From assembly GCA_910575445.1 (NCBI GenBank), contig CAJTFW010000004.1:186001-250000 (forward strand): a stretch of 64,000 bases of DNA, given 5' to 3'. Position numbers and translations under genes: made by a program. Of the stretch, positions 27,400 through 36,571 are shown in pieces. The first letter of the stretch is position 1. The number at the start of each line of letters is the position of its first letter. The notes under the pieces are model-generated. The model was not told where the DNA came from. It made no database searches and worked only from the letters and a program-made list of their open reading frames with translations. The DNA comes from Lachnospiraceae bacterium. Its GTDB lineage: Bacteria > Bacillota > Clostridia > Lachnospirales > Lachnospiraceae.

Positions 27400-28623
27400 T
27401 TATTTATCGTCTGCTGCTGCTACGCCAGGGAGTTCTTTGCCCTCTAAAAATTCCAGAGAAGCTCCGCCTCCTGTAGAAATATGGCTCATCTTGTCTGCAA
27501 AGCCTAACTGATTGACGGCTGCTGCAGAGTCTCCACCGCCGATGATGGTTGTTGCATCGGTCTCAGCGAGAGATTTAGCAACTGCAATCGTTCCTTTTGC
27601 CAAAATTGGATTCTCAAATACACCCATTGGGCCATTCCATACCACAGTCTTAGCTGATTTTACAGCCTCAGCATACATCTTTGCGGTCTCAGTTCCAATA
27701 TCCAGTCCCATCTTGTCAGCTGGAATTGCATCTGCGCTTACAACAGACACTTCAATCTCTGCATCAATCGGGCTTGGGAATGCAGAAGCAATGGTGGTAT
27801 CCACAGGAAGTAACAATTTCTTGCCAAGCTTCTCTGCCTTTTCCATCATCTCTTTGCAATAATCCAGTTTTTCCTCATCTACTAAAGAAGTTCCAATCTC
27901 ATAACCCTTTGCTTTTAAGAACGTATATGCCATACCGCCGCCGATAATCAGTGTATCGCATTTCTCTAAAAGATTTGCAATTACATTAAGTTTATCTGCC
28001 ACTTTTGCACCGCCCAAAATCGCTACAAAAGGTCTTACCGGATTCTCTACTGCATTTCCAAGGAAATCAATCTCTTTTTGCATCAGATATCCAACTGCAC
28101 ACTCGCCGCCTTTTGCCCGAACCACGTCGGTTACACCGGCAACCGATGCATGTGCTCTGTGAGAAGAACCAAATGCATCACATACATAAGCATCACAAAG
28201 ATCTGCTAACTCTTTGGAGAATGCCTCTCCATTCTTGGTCTCCTCTTTGCCGCGAAAACGGGTATTCTGAAGAAGTACCACATCTCCTTCTTTCATAGCT
28301 GCCACTGCCTGGGTTGCTGCCTCGCCTGTTACATTGTAATCGGATACAAAATTAACTGCTTTTCCAAGCTTCTCGGATAATCTCTTAGCCACAGGTGCTA
28401 AAGATTCGCCTTCGTTAGGGCCATTTTTCACTTTGCCCAGATGAGAGCAGAGAATTACCTTTCCGCCGTCATCGATTAATTTCTGAATCGTAGGAAGGGC
28501 TGCTTTGATTCTTGTGTCGTCGGTAATCTCTCCATCCTTTAACGGGACATTAAAATCACATCTTACCAGAACGCGCTTTCCCTTTACATTGATGTCATTT
28601 ACTGATTTTTTATTTAATCCCAT
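27400..28623 (-). CDS. pgk: Phosphoglycerate kinase
   Basis: Pgk transfers phosphate from 1,3-bisphosphoglycerate to ADP, the first ATP-yielding step of lower glycolysis. The 407-residue protein shows [31 protein letters not shown] (slightly modified ENTRF), [38 protein letters not shown] and the C-terminal [15 protein letters not shown] and [13 protein letters not shown] nucleotide-binding motifs. It is preceded by gap and a hairpin at 28665. Confidence 0.98.
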   Translation of the reverse strand: MGLNKKSVNDINVKGKRVLVRCDFNVPLKDGEITDDTRIKAALPTIQKLIDDGGKVILCSHLGKVKNGPNEGESLAPVAKRLSEKLGKAVNFVSDYNVTGEAATQAVAAMKEGDVVLLQNTRFRGKEETKNGEAFSKELADLCDAYVCDAFGSSHRAHASVAGVTDVVRAKGGECAVGYLMQKEIDFLGNAVENPVRPFVAILGGAKVADKLNVIANLLEKCDTLIIGGGMAYTFLKAKGYEIGTSLVDEEKLDYCKEMMEKAEKLGKKLLLPVDTTIASAFPSPIDAEIEVSVVSADAIPADKMGLDIGTETAKMYAEAVKSAKTVVWNGPMGVFENPILAKGTIAVAKSLAETDATTIIGGGDSAAAVNQLGFADKMSHISTGGGASLEFLEGKELPGVAAADDK

Positions 28624-28664
28624 CTTTTCTTGCCTCCTGTTTTCTTTTTCTATCTAACGGAAAA

Positions 28665-28691
28665 AGAGTCCGGCCCTGAAGACCGGACCCT
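28665..28691 (-). terminator. Attenuator-like hairpin between gap and pgk
   Basis: On the minus strand GGTCCGG and CCGGAC form a GC-rich stem followed by TCTTTTTCC, 32 bp after the gap stop and 42 bp before pgk. It could partially terminate transcription so that gap is expressed above the rest of the cluster. Confidence 0.72.
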
Positions 28692-28722
28692 TTGAGGTCT
28701 AAATTATTCTTTTTGCAAAAGA

Positions 28723-29736
28723 TTATGCTAACTCTGCAAAATACTTAATGGTACGAACCATCTGAGATACATAGGAGTTCTCATTGTCATACCAGGAAAC
28801 AACCTCTACCTGAGCCTTTCCATCTGGAAGTGGAGAAACCATCGTCTGGGTAGCATCGAACAGAGAACCATATCTCATACCGATGATATCGCTAGATACA
28901 ATCTCATCCTCTGTATAACCATAGGACTCGGTAGCTGCTGCTTTCATAGCTGCATTAATCTCTTCTTTGGTTACAGCCTTATTAACAACTGCAAATAACA
29001 GAGTGGTAGAACCAGTTGGGGTTGGAACACGCTGTGCTGCACCGATTAATTTGCCATTTAACTCTGGGATAACCAGACCGATTGCTTTTGCTGCACCGGT
29101 GCTGTTTGGAACGATATTGATTGCTGCTGCACGGCTTCTTCTTAAATCGCCTTTTCTCTGTGGTCCGTCAAGAGGCATCTGGTCACCTGTGTAAGCGTGA
29201 ATGGTACACATAATACCGGACTCAATCGGAGCTAACTCATTCAGAGCCTTAGCCATTGGTGCCAGGCAGTTGGTGGTACAGGATGCTGCGGAAATTACGG
29301 TATCCTCTTTGGTCAGAGTGGTATGGTTTACGTTGTAAACGATGGTCGGAAGGTCATTTCCAGCCGGAGCAGAAATAACAACTTTCTTAGCACCTGCAGT
29401 GATATGTGCAGAAGCTTTGTCTTTGGAGGTATAGAATCCGGTACACTCCAGAACCACATCTACACCAATCTCTCCCCATGGAAGCTCGGCTGCATTAGAT
29501 TTTGCATAAATCTTAATCTCTTTTCCATCTACAATGATAGAATCTTCTGTTGCAGATACCGTGTCAGCCAGCGCATATTTACCCTGAGAAGAGTCATACT
29601 TTAACAAATGTGCCAGCATTTTCGGTGAGGTTAAATCGTTGATTGCAACAACCTCATAACCCTCTGCACCAAACATCTGTCTGAATGCAAGACGACCGAT
29701 ACGTCCGAAACCATTGATTGCTACTTTTACTGCCAT
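28723..29736 (-). CDS. gap: Glyceraldehyde-3-phosphate dehydrogenase
   Basis: Gap oxidises glyceraldehyde 3-phosphate with NAD and phosphate to 1,3-bisphosphoglycerate. The 337-residue protein has the Rossmann start ([18 protein letters not shown]), the catalytic [12 protein letters not shown] with its nucleophilic Cys, HAYTGDQ, and the C-terminal [26 protein letters not shown] lies upstream of the ATG. It is the promoter-proximal gene of the cluster and has a clear sigma-A promoter about 90 nt upstream. Confidence 0.98.
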   Translation of the reverse strand: MAVKVAINGFGRIGRLAFRQMFGAEGYEVVAINDLTSPKMLAHLLKYDSSQGKYALADTVSATEDSIIVDGKEIKIYAKSNAAELPWGEIGVDVVLECTGFYTSKDKASAHITAGAKKVVISAPAGNDLPTIVYNVNHTTLTKEDTVISAASCTTNCLAPMAKALNELAPIESGIMCTIHAYTGDQMPLDGPQRKGDLRRSRAAAINIVPNSTGAAKAIGLVIPELNGKLIGAAQRVPTPTGSTTLLFAVVNKAVTKEEINAAMKAAATESYGYTEDEIVSSDIIGMRYGSLFDATQTMVSPLPDGKAQVEVVSWYDNENSYVSQMVRTIKYFAELA

Positions 29737-29824
29737 GTTTCCATTCCTCCTAAAAGTTGAATATGATATATGTCTGTTCTTCCAACTCTTGCCATGATTG
29801 TTAAAAGAACATCAACCATTACAT

Positions 29825-29853
29825 ATTTTACCTAATTTGTCCTAAAATATCAA
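29825..29853 (-). promoter_or_regulatory. Sigma-A promoter of the gap operon
   Basis: Minus strand TTGATA and TAAAAT with a 17-bp spacer; the start site would fall about 80 nt before the gap ATG. The remaining 240 bp to the divergent PHP phosphatase gene hold no gene, and I see no convincing operator there. Confidence 0.78.
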
Positions 29854-30091
29854 TACCCAAACATAATTTTTTCACTGCCCCTTTTTTCCGTATCCTCCAC
29901 TAGCATCAGGCTGTGCAACCTCACTAAAGAAGTCTTGTTTCACTTAAAAAATTCGTCATTTTCACGAATCACATAAAAATCATCTGACCTTTTATTCGTC
30001 AGGCTTTACGGGAAATCTGCTTTACATTCCATCCATTTTCTTCTATGATAGAGCATAAGAATATGGATTATCTTACATAGGAGGAATATTT

Positions 30092-30898
30092 GTGAAAGTT
30101 TTATCAGACTATCATGTACATACTTCTTTTTCTGGTGACTGCAAGATTGTGGCGGAGGTGATGATTGAAGAAGCGATTCAAAAAGGTATCCGGCATCTGT
30201 GTCTGACGGACCATATGGATTATGACTATATCGACAGTGCCGTTTGTTTTGAATTTGACACCGCCGAATATTTCAGACGGCTTTTGCCAATGAAAGAAAA
30301 ATATGCAGACCAGATTGACTTAGCGATTGGGATTGAGCTTGGGCTTCAACCCTATCTAAGCAAAAAGCATCATAACCTGGTCTTTTCTCACTCCTTTGAC
30401 TTTATCTTAGGCTCTGTTCATCTAGTACACTGCAAAGACCCCTACTATCCTGCCTATTTTCAAGGACGCGAGGAAGAAGATGCCTACCAGGAATATTTTC
30501 AATGTGTTCTTCAAAACCTAGAAGCCTACTCAAACTTTGATGTTTTTGGTCATCTAGACTATGTTGTTCGCTACGGTCCTAATCAGAATACCTACTATTC
30601 CTATCAGAAATACCAGGAAATTATTGATGAGATTTTGCGTTCTCTGATTAAAAAAGACATTGGCCTTGAAGTCAACACTGGCGGGTACAAATATGGACTC
30701 GGCGTACCGAATCCATGCCCTGAGATTATCTGCCGCTATAGAGAACTCGGTGGAAAGATTATCACCCTTGGCTCCGATGCACACGACCCGGCGTTTCTCT
30801 CCTATGAATTTGAACGCGCAGCCACACTTCTAAAATCATGCGGTTTTTCTTCCTATTATATCTTTCACAACCGAAAGCCGGAAGAAATCGGACTATAA
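30092..30898 (+). CDS. hisJ: PHP-domain histidinol-phosphatase (HisJ type)
   Basis: The 268-residue protein is a PHP metallophosphoesterase: motif I DYHVHTSFSGD, the CLTDHMDYDY metal ligands, GIELGL, FILGSVHLV, FDVFGHLDYV, and the C-terminal TLGSDAHDP. This pattern and length match the HisJ histidinol-phosphatases that dephosphorylate L-histidinol phosphate in histidine synthesis. It starts with GTG, well placed after AGGAGGAA. No other his gene is nearby, so a different phosphoester substrate is possible. Its stop overlaps the end of the convergent mnmA by 6 bp. Confidence 0.85.
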   Translation: MKVLSDYHVHTSFSGDCKIVAEVMIEEAIQKGIRHLCLTDHMDYDYIDSAVCFEFDTAEYFRRLLPMKEKYADQIDLAIGIELGLQPYLSKKHHNLVFSHSFDFILGSVHLVHCKDPYYPAYFQGREEEDAYQEYFQCVLQNLEAYSNFDVFGHLDYVVRYGPNQNTYYSYQKYQEIIDEILRSLIKKDIGLEVNTGGYKYGLGVPNPCPEIICRYRELGGKIITLGSDAHDPAFLSYEFERAATLLKSCGFSSYYIFHNRKPEEIGL

Positions 30899-31969
30899 GA
30901 TAGTCCCGCCTCCTGCTACATACTCCCCATGATAGAAGACCACTGCCTGTCCAGGTGTCACAGCCCGGACAGGCTCATCAAAGGTACATTCCACTCTCTC
31001 GCCATCGAACATGCGTACGCTACACAGCGCGCCGCCATGATTATAACGTATCTTTGCCCAAAATCGCTGCTCACCGGTTGGCGCCTCTGTTGCCATCCAG
31101 TTTAGACGGTCTGCATACAGTGTCCTGCAAAATACATCCGTCGTCTCCCCAATCACCACTTCATTGGTCTCTGGCCGAATCTCTGTCACCACAACCGGTC
31201 TTCCCATCGACAATCCAAGCCCTTTTCGCTGACCAATCGTATAATGTGTAATTCCTTTATGCCGTCCTATCACGCTCCCATCCGTCCAGACAAAATTTCC
31301 CTCTGGAATCTTTACTTTTGCATGTTCTTCAATAAATCTGGCATAATCTTTATCTGGCACAAAACAAATCTCCTGGCTATCTGGCTTCTTTGCAACCAAA
31401 AGTCCAAGCTGCTTGGCAAATGTACGAATCTCTTCTTTTGTATAAGCCCCCACTGGCATCAAGGTATGAGAAAGTTGCTTCTGTGTCAGATTATAGAGTG
31501 CATATGTCTGGTCCTTAGCTGCCGTCGCTGATTTTTTCAGCGCATAACGCCCACTTGGAAGCTGCTCTATCTGCGCATAATGCCCTGTCGCTATATAATC
31601 TGCTCCTATAGAAAGACTCCGCTCTAAGAGGGCTTCCCATTTCACATAGCGATTACAGGCAATACAGGGATTGGGTGTTCTTCCATGCAGATACTCGTCC
31701 ATAAAATAGTCAATCACCTTCTCCTGAAATTCCTGTCGAAAGTTCATCACATAATGAGGAATCGAAAGCTGCTGTGCCACACGCCTTGCATCTTCCACAG
31801 CACTAAGCCCGCAGCACCCTCCATTCTCCTCTACATCCTCTGGCGTCTCCTCTGGCCAAATCTGCATCGTCACTCCAATGACCTCATATCCTTGCTCCTT
31901 TAAAAGCCAGGCTGCCACCGAAGAATCCACTCCGCCAGACATCCCGACCACAACTCTCTTTTTCTCCAT
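30893..31969 (-). CDS. mnmA: tRNA-specific 2-thiouridylase MnmA
   Basis: MnmA installs 2-thiouridine at the wobble position of Lys, Glu and Gln tRNAs, using ATP and sulfur relayed from a cysteine desulfurase. The 358-residue protein has the PP-loop GMSGGVDSSVAAWLL, the TPNPCIACNRYVKW motif holding the catalytic Cys, and the second Cys in SQEICFVPD. It is 2 bp after the nifU stop in an iscR-nifS-nifU-mnmA cluster, so the sulfur donor is encoded next to it. Confidence 0.96.
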   Translation of the reverse strand: MEKKRVVVGMSGGVDSSVAAWLLKEQGYEVIGVTMQIWPEETPEDVEENGGCCGLSAVEDARRVAQQLSIPHYVMNFRQEFQEKVIDYFMDEYLHGRTPNPCIACNRYVKWEALLERSLSIGADYIATGHYAQIEQLPSGRYALKKSATAAKDQTYALYNLTQKQLSHTLMPVGAYTKEEIRTFAKQLGLLVAKKPDSQEICFVPDKDYARFIEEHAKVKIPEGNFVWTDGSVIGRHKGITHYTIGQRKGLGLSMGRPVVVTEIRPETNEVVIGETTDVFCRTLYADRLNWMATEAPTGEQRFWAKIRYNHGGALCSVRMFDGERVECTFDEPVRAVTPGQAVVFYHGEYVAGGGTIL

Positions 31970-31971
31970 CT

Positions 31972-32415
31972 CTAGTAATCTTCGCCTTCCTCTTCCTCAC
32001 CCTCATGAATATCCGACTTTGGCTTTTCCAGCCCTTCTATCTGAATTTGATGTTTTTGGGCATAATCCCAAAGAGCCGCATGAATCGCTTCCTCTGCCAA
32101 AAGAGAACAATGCACCTTCACTGGCGGCAACCCATCAAGAGCTTCCATCACAGCCTTATTTGTCACCTGCAAAGCTTCGTATATAGTCTTCCCTTTTACA
32201 AGCTCTGTTGCCATACTGCTCGTCGCTACAGCTGCGCCACATCCAAACGTCTTAAACTTTACATCCTGAATCACCTGGTTCTCATCAATATCCAGATAAA
32301 TCCTCATAATATCTCCACATTTCGCATTCCCAACCGTCCCTACTCCACTGGCATCCTCAATCTCTCCCACATTTCTAGGATTCTGAAAATGGTCCATCAC
32401 CTTATCACTATACAT
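31972..32415 (-). CDS. nifU: Fe-S cluster scaffold protein, NifU/IscU N-terminal type
   Basis: Scaffold on which iron-sulfur clusters are built with sulfur from NifS. The 147-residue protein has the three conserved cysteines: NAKCGDIMRIYLDI, FKTFGCGAAVATSSM and VKVHCSLLAEEAI. It opens with MYSDKVMDHFQNPRNVG, typical of the family. The C-terminal ~25 residues are an acidic tail. Only the scaffold domain is present; the NifU C-terminal domain is absent. It is separated from nifS by a 160-bp palindromic element. Confidence 0.93.
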   Translation of the reverse strand: MYSDKVMDHFQNPRNVGEIEDASGVGTVGNAKCGDIMRIYLDIDENQVIQDVKFKTFGCGAAVATSSMATELVKGKTIYEALQVTNKAVMEALDGLPPVKVHCSLLAEEAIHAALWDYAQKHQIQIEGLEKPKSDIHEGEEEEGEDY

Positions 32416-32574
32416 CTTGCAATACCTCTTTTCTACTATTTTTCTTATCGTTTATTTTTTAACAAATTCCAGATACAATTCCATCCACTTTTAGCCTGTC
32501 CACACCTGCGCCAAGCTACGCCAAAAACTCCTACTTATCTCCAAATCTTCCGCTTTTCTCCTAAAGCCAAACAC

Positions 32575-32735
32575 CGTCAGCCAGGTATGGGCATGGATTC
32601 CTGCAAGACCCATTGGACGCCGTCGGCACTTAGCGAGCGCAAGCGGAACGCGCAGTCGCGAGCTTAGTACCGCTACAGGCGTTCATTAAGCGCGAGCGGG
32701 GTCTGGAAGGAATCCATGCCCATACCTAGCGTCCT
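32575..32735 (-). repeat. Palindromic element E1 (half copy) between nifS and nifU
   Basis: A single hairpin module of the element family, starting 7 bp downstream of the nifS stop. Its outer stem AGGTATGGGCATGGATTCCT is repeated as its exact inverse complement at 32708-32727, a perfect 20-bp pairing whose sequence is unlike that of the other copies. The inner core matches the others closely. It ends at CTGGCTGAC, the first bases of the central part of full copies, and the second module is missing. The other ~160 bp of this intergenic stretch hold nothing I recognise. Confidence 0.88.
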
Positions 32736-32742
32736 TTATCTC

Positions 32743-33930
32743 TTATCTTGCCTTCACAAAATCCTCATAAAGCGGCGACATCCCTCTTAATTTTTCCACA
32801 ATCTTCTTGATGCTTTCCACCACATAATCAATTTCTTCTCTCGTCGTCTCCTCCCCAAGCGTCAGTCTTAACGACCCATGCGCAATCTCATGCGGCAGTC
32901 CAATCGCCAAAAGCACATGCGATGGGTCCAAAGAGCCCGATGTACAAGCCGACCCGCTCGAGCCACAAATCCCATCCATATCTAACATAATTAAGAGTGA
33001 CTCCCCTTCAATAAACTGAAAACTAAAATTCGCATTATTCGGAAGTCTCATCGTCGGATGCCCATTTAGCCTTGTATAAGGTACCTCTCTAAGCACTCTG
33101 TCAATCAGATAATCCCGAAGTTCCCTCTCTTTCTTTGAGCGCTCCTCCATCGTTCGCATCGCCCGCGCAACAGCTGCTCCATATCCGACAATTCCTGGCA
33201 CATTCTCCGTCCCGGCCCTGCGCTTTCTCTCCTGCGCTCCTCCATGCACAAAGCTTCGAATCTTCACCCCCTTACGAATATACAAAAATCCAATCCCTTT
33301 AGGCCCATTCAGCTTATGCGCACTCGAGCTCAACATATCAATATACAACTCATCCACTTGAATCGGAAGCTGTCCAAATGCCTGCACGGCATCTGTATGG
33401 AACAAAATCCCATGCTCTCTTGCAAGCTCTCCAATCTTTTGTATCGGCTGAATTGTCCCAATCTCATTGTTGGCAAACATCACACTAATCAATACCGTCG
33501 TAGGCCGAATAGCTTTCTTGACATCTTCCATCCGAACCATTCCATACTCATCTACGGGAAGCCAAGTCACTTCAAAGCCCTGCTTCTCTAACCATTCGCC
33601 TGTATGCAATATCGCATGGTGCTCAATCTTCGTTGTAATAATATGATTTCCTTTTGCGCGATACGCCTCTGCTGCTGCCTTTAGCGCCCAGTTGTCCGCC
33701 TCAGACCCTCCAGCTGTAAAATAAATCTCCTCCGTCTTTGCTCCAAGTGCCTTTGCAATCGTCTCCCGCGCTGTAGTAATCGCTTCTTTGCTCTTCTGGG
33801 AAAAACTGTAGACACTAGACGGATTTCCATATAATTCTGTAAAATAGGGAAGCATTGCATCTACTACCTCTTTCGCTGTCCTGGTAGTAGCCGCATTATC
33901 CAGATAAATGATTTTCTTCTCTTCACCCAT
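32743..33930 (-). CDS. nifS: Cysteine desulfurase NifS
   Basis: PLP enzyme that takes sulfur from cysteine as a persulfide and passes it to NifU and MnmA. The 395-residue protein has YLDNAATTRTAKEVVDAM, the PLP-binding SSSAHKLNGPKGIGFLY (Lys), and the mobile catalytic loop CGSSGSACTSGSLDPSHV with the active Cys. It lies 6 bp after iscR. The palindromic element E1 begins just after its stop, and no ordinary terminator is seen there. Confidence 0.96.
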   Translation of the reverse strand: MGEEKKIIYLDNAATTRTAKEVVDAMLPYFTELYGNPSSVYSFSQKSKEAITTARETIAKALGAKTEEIYFTAGGSEADNWALKAAAEAYRAKGNHIITTKIEHHAILHTGEWLEKQGFEVTWLPVDEYGMVRMEDVKKAIRPTTVLISVMFANNEIGTIQPIQKIGELAREHGILFHTDAVQAFGQLPIQVDELYIDMLSSSAHKLNGPKGIGFLYIRKGVKIRSFVHGGAQERKRRAGTENVPGIVGYGAAVARAMRTMEERSKKERELRDYLIDRVLREVPYTRLNGHPTMRLPNNANFSFQFIEGESLLIMLDMDGICGSSGSACTSGSLDPSHVLLAIGLPHEIAHGSLRLTLGEETTREEIDYVVESIKKIVEKLRGMSPLYEDFVKAR

Positions 33931-33936
33931 GTCCTA

Positions 33937-34401
33937 TCACTCCTTTTTCTCACAACATGATACAGGATTCTGATTTTTCCTCTGTACCTTCTGACTTTCT
34001 ATAACCAAATCGCTTAGTTTTATCTCATCCACTGTGCGATTGATGCTATCATTAATCCGTTTCCACACATATTTTGTCACGCATACATCCGCGCTGTCGC
34101 ACCCATTCTCCTCAAGAAGTCCCGGACAGTCCACCGGGTCTAAGCTCCCCTCCAATGCGCGCAGCACATCTCCTACGGAGATATCTTCTGCCGCTTTGTT
34201 TGGTATATATCCGCCACCGGCCCCCCGCACGCTTTTGACAAGCTTTGCCTTTTTAAGCTTTGCAATCAACTGTTCCAGATAACTTTCTGATATCCTCTGT
34301 CTGGCTGCAATACTTGCAATGGATGCTGGCTCCTGCTCACTGTTTTGCACCAGGTCAATCATCGCGCGAAGACCATACCTTCCTTTTGTCGACAGCTTCA
34401 T
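33937..34401 (-). CDS. iscR: Rrf2-family regulator, IscR type
   Basis: DNA-binding regulator of Fe-S assembly genes, 154 aa. It has the Rrf2 winged helix-turn-helix (MKLSTKGRYGLRAMIDLV, then SIASIAARQRISESYLEQLIAKLKKAKLVKS) and three cysteines in DCPGLLEENGCDSADVC, the usual Fe-S ligand set. A palindrome between its promoter and start codon is a good candidate for its own operator, so the operon is likely autoregulated by cluster occupancy. Confidence 0.93.
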   Translation of the reverse strand: MKLSTKGRYGLRAMIDLVQNSEQEPASIASIAARQRISESYLEQLIAKLKKAKLVKSVRGAGGGYIPNKAAEDISVGDVLRALEGSLDPVDCPGLLEENGCDSADVCVTKYVWKRINDSINRTVDEIKLSDLVIESQKVQRKNQNPVSCCEKKE

Positions 34402-34428
34402 CCCATCCCCCTTATCATATCTTTTTAA

Positions 34429-34449
34429 TTCCTAGTATTTTACTCGGAA
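34429..34449. promoter_or_regulatory. Candidate IscR operator
   Basis: A 21-bp near-perfect inverted repeat, TTCCTAGT-N5-ACTCGGAA, with one mismatch per arm. It lies immediately downstream of the predicted iscR start site, where bound repressor would block transcription. The same 96-bp stretch carries the promoter of the divergent flippase gene. Confidence 0.65.
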
Positions 34450-34459
34450 TTCAGTTTTG

Positions 34460-34488
34460 ATAATAGCATCTTCAAAAGGTTCTGTCAA
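34460..34488 (-). promoter_or_regulatory. Sigma-A promoter of iscR-nifS-nifU-mnmA
   Basis: Minus strand TTGACA and TATTAT with a 17-bp spacer; transcription should start near 34452, just at the edge of the palindrome. Confidence 0.82.
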
Positions 34489-34527
34489 GTATACTCTTTG
34501 AATATATTGCAAGAAAAAGAGTTTTTT

Positions 34528-36045
34528 ATGAGACAATTTGCTCTATTTCTTAAAGGGACACTGATTCTAACCATCGCCGGACTTCTCAGCCGTTTTCTGG
34601 GATTCTTCTATAAGATATTCCTCGCACAAGCTCTAGGTGCGGAAAGTATGGGAATCTATCAGTTGATTTTCCCTGTCTTTTCCGTATGCCATGCACTGAC
34701 CACCTCCGGCATAGAGACTGCTATCTCCCGTTTTACCGCATTTGCCAAGAAGGAAGAGCGAAACGCCTATCTACATGCTGGCCTCTTTCTCTCCCTTAGC
34801 GCATCTTTGGCCTGTGGCATGATTCTATGGACAAAAGCACCCTTTATTGCCTCCTCTCTGCTTCACGAAGCAAGGTGCGAATCTCTTCTTAGAATCTTAG
34901 CTGCTGCAATTCCTCTCTCCTCTATCCACTCCTGCTTTGCCGGCTCCTACCTGGGTAAAAAAAAGACCGGCATCCCGGCCACTGCACAACTGTTAGAACA
35001 AACGATTCGGATTGGAACTGTCTGGCTTCTATGCAGCATCCATATCCAACAAGGAAAAGCCATTACACCTGAACTGGCAGTCTTTGGCCTTTTAGCCGGC
35101 GAAGCTGGAAGTGCACTTTTTATGCTGACTTTTACCAGTGACCCATTTCCAAACATACGTTCTTTCAAAAAATATATCACCAAATGCCGGGAACTATTAA
35201 AGATGGCGATTCCACTTACTGGCAATCGTCTGAGTCTAACACTTCTACAAAGTATGGAAGCGGTACTGATTCCCCTAAGCCTTAGAAAGTCCGGTCTTAC
35301 CACTGCTGACGCCCTAAGTCTCTACGGAATCCTAACTGGTATGGCACTCTCCTTTATTATGTTCCCCAATGCTGTTACTTCCTCCATCTCTGCCATGCTG
35401 CTACCGGTTATCTCTGAAGAACAGGCAAAAGGAAATAAACGAAATATCTCCCTTACGATTGAATACACCATCCAATTTGGCCTTATCATTGGCATCCTAT
35501 GTATGGGGATTTTTCTACATTTTGGGCAACCTTTAGGCATCTTATTTTTCCATGAACAACTGGCTGGTGAATTTTTAGCCACGCTTTCCTGGATTTGCCC
35601 TTTCCTCTATCTGACCGGCAATTTAAACAGCATCCTGCATGGTCTGGGCAAGACTTCAATTACTTTTTTCAATCAATTAGCGAGCATCTTAGTTCGTATC
35701 CTCTTTATCGTAGCCTTTGTTCCACTATACGGAATAAAAGGTGTACTCTGGGGTCTTCTGGCAAGCCAGCTTCTTCTATGCCTGCTTGGCATCCGCGCCA
35801 TTATGCCTTATGTTACTCCTACCCTTGGGCTAGATATTTTAATTATCAAACCATTAGTAGCACTATTTCTATCCATAGGAGGAATCGACCTGTTAAAACA
35901 TCTAATGCCTGCTCTACGCACTGGCGGAGAAATCCTAAGTTTGCTTATCTGCATCTGCATGGTAGCAGCAGTCTATCTTCTTATTTTGACTACTTTTGGA
36001 GTTTGGAAAGTTATACAATTTAGTAAACGGAGTCGTTGGTTGTAA
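34528..36045 (+). CDS. SpoVB/MurJ-like polysaccharide flippase
   Basis: Integral membrane protein of ~505 aa with about 14 hydrophobic helices, of the MOP/PST superfamily (MATE, Wzx, MurJ). The N-terminus FLKGTLILTIAGLLSRFLGFFYKIFLAQALGAESMGIYQLIFP is characteristic of SpoVB-type proteins of spore formers, which are implicated in lipid-linked precursor transport for spore cortex. The ATG at 34528 is chosen over the TTG at 34498, but the ribosome site (AAAAAGAG) is weak. It is alone on the plus strand, divergent from iscR. Palindromic element E2 begins 5 bp after its stop. Confidence 0.85.
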   Translation: MRQFALFLKGTLILTIAGLLSRFLGFFYKIFLAQALGAESMGIYQLIFPVFSVCHALTTSGIETAISRFTAFAKKEERNAYLHAGLFLSLSASLACGMILWTKAPFIASSLLHEARCESLLRILAAAIPLSSIHSCFAGSYLGKKKTGIPATAQLLEQTIRIGTVWLLCSIHIQQGKAITPELAVFGLLAGEAGSALFMLTFTSDPFPNIRSFKKYITKCRELLKMAIPLTGNRLSLTLLQSMEAVLIPLSLRKSGLTTADALSLYGILTGMALSFIMFPNAVTSSISAMLLPVISEEQAKGNKRNISLTIEYTIQFGLIIGILCMGIFLHFGQPLGILFFHEQLAGEFLATLSWICPFLYLTGNLNSILHGLGKTSITFFNQLASILVRILFIVAFVPLYGIKGVLWGLLASQLLLCLLGIRAIMPYVTPTLGLDILIIKPLVALFLSIGGIDLLKHLMPALRTGGEILSLLICICMVAAVYLLILTTFGVWKVIQFSKRSRWL

Positions 36046-36049
36046 TAAT

Positions 36050-36480
36050 AGGACGCTAGGACGGGAGGGGAGTAGGTTCCTTCCAGACCCCGCTCGCGCT
36101 TAATGGACGCCTATAGCGGTACTAAGCTCGCGACTGCGCGTTCCGCTTGCGCTCGCTAAGTGCCGATGGCGTCCAATGGGTCTTTCAGGAACCTACTCCC
36201 CTCCCGCCCTGGCTGACTATGACTACCGATACGATATAAACCCACTATTGCATAGTGTTGTGTAGAGCATATAAATGAAGTGTTCCGCCTGAAGCGTAGG
36301 TATCGGAGCCAACGCACAGCTCGCCACAGCCTGGTAGATGTTCCTGCAAGACCCATTGGACGCCATCGGCACTTAATGAGCGCAAGCGGAACGCGCAGTC
36401 GCGAATTTAGTACCGCTATAGGCGTCCATTAAGCGCGAGCGGGGTCTGGAAGGAACATCTACCAGGCTGTGGCGAGCGTC
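36050..36480 (+). repeat. Palindromic element E2 (full copy)
   Basis: A 431-bp non-coding element: hairpin module A (36050-36215), a central part of ~105 bp, and inverted module B (36320-36480). Module A has an outer stem around GGGAGGGGAGTAGGTTCCT (inverse complement near 36187-36208); module B has a different perfect outer stem containing CTGGTAGATGTTCCT. Both share an inner core with GGACGCC/GGCGTCC pairing. Ends are AGGACGCT and AGCGTC. The central part holds the hairpin CACTATTGCATAGTG. It follows the flippase stop by 4 bp and lies before aroF. Confidence 0.9.
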
Positions 36481-36500
36481 ATTCTATATCAGGATAATTA

Positions 36501-36529
36501 TTTACATTCTTTTTATCTTGTATTATACT
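36501..36529 (+). promoter_or_regulatory. Sigma-A promoter of the DAHP synthase gene
   Basis: TTTACA and TATACT with a 17-bp spacer; start expected about 36536, giving a short leader before aroF. No T-box or trp-type leader fits in so short a leader. Confidence 0.8.
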
Positions 36530-36571
36530 ATCCATGATAACAAACCAAATCCAACCACAAAGGAGAACACC

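Noticed and set aside
32575-36480. Elements as retron, integron attC array or diversity-generating cassette
   Set aside because: No reverse transcriptase, integrase of the IntI type, target gene or variable repeat is linked. The Xer-like gene is several kb away, and nothing ties it to the elements.
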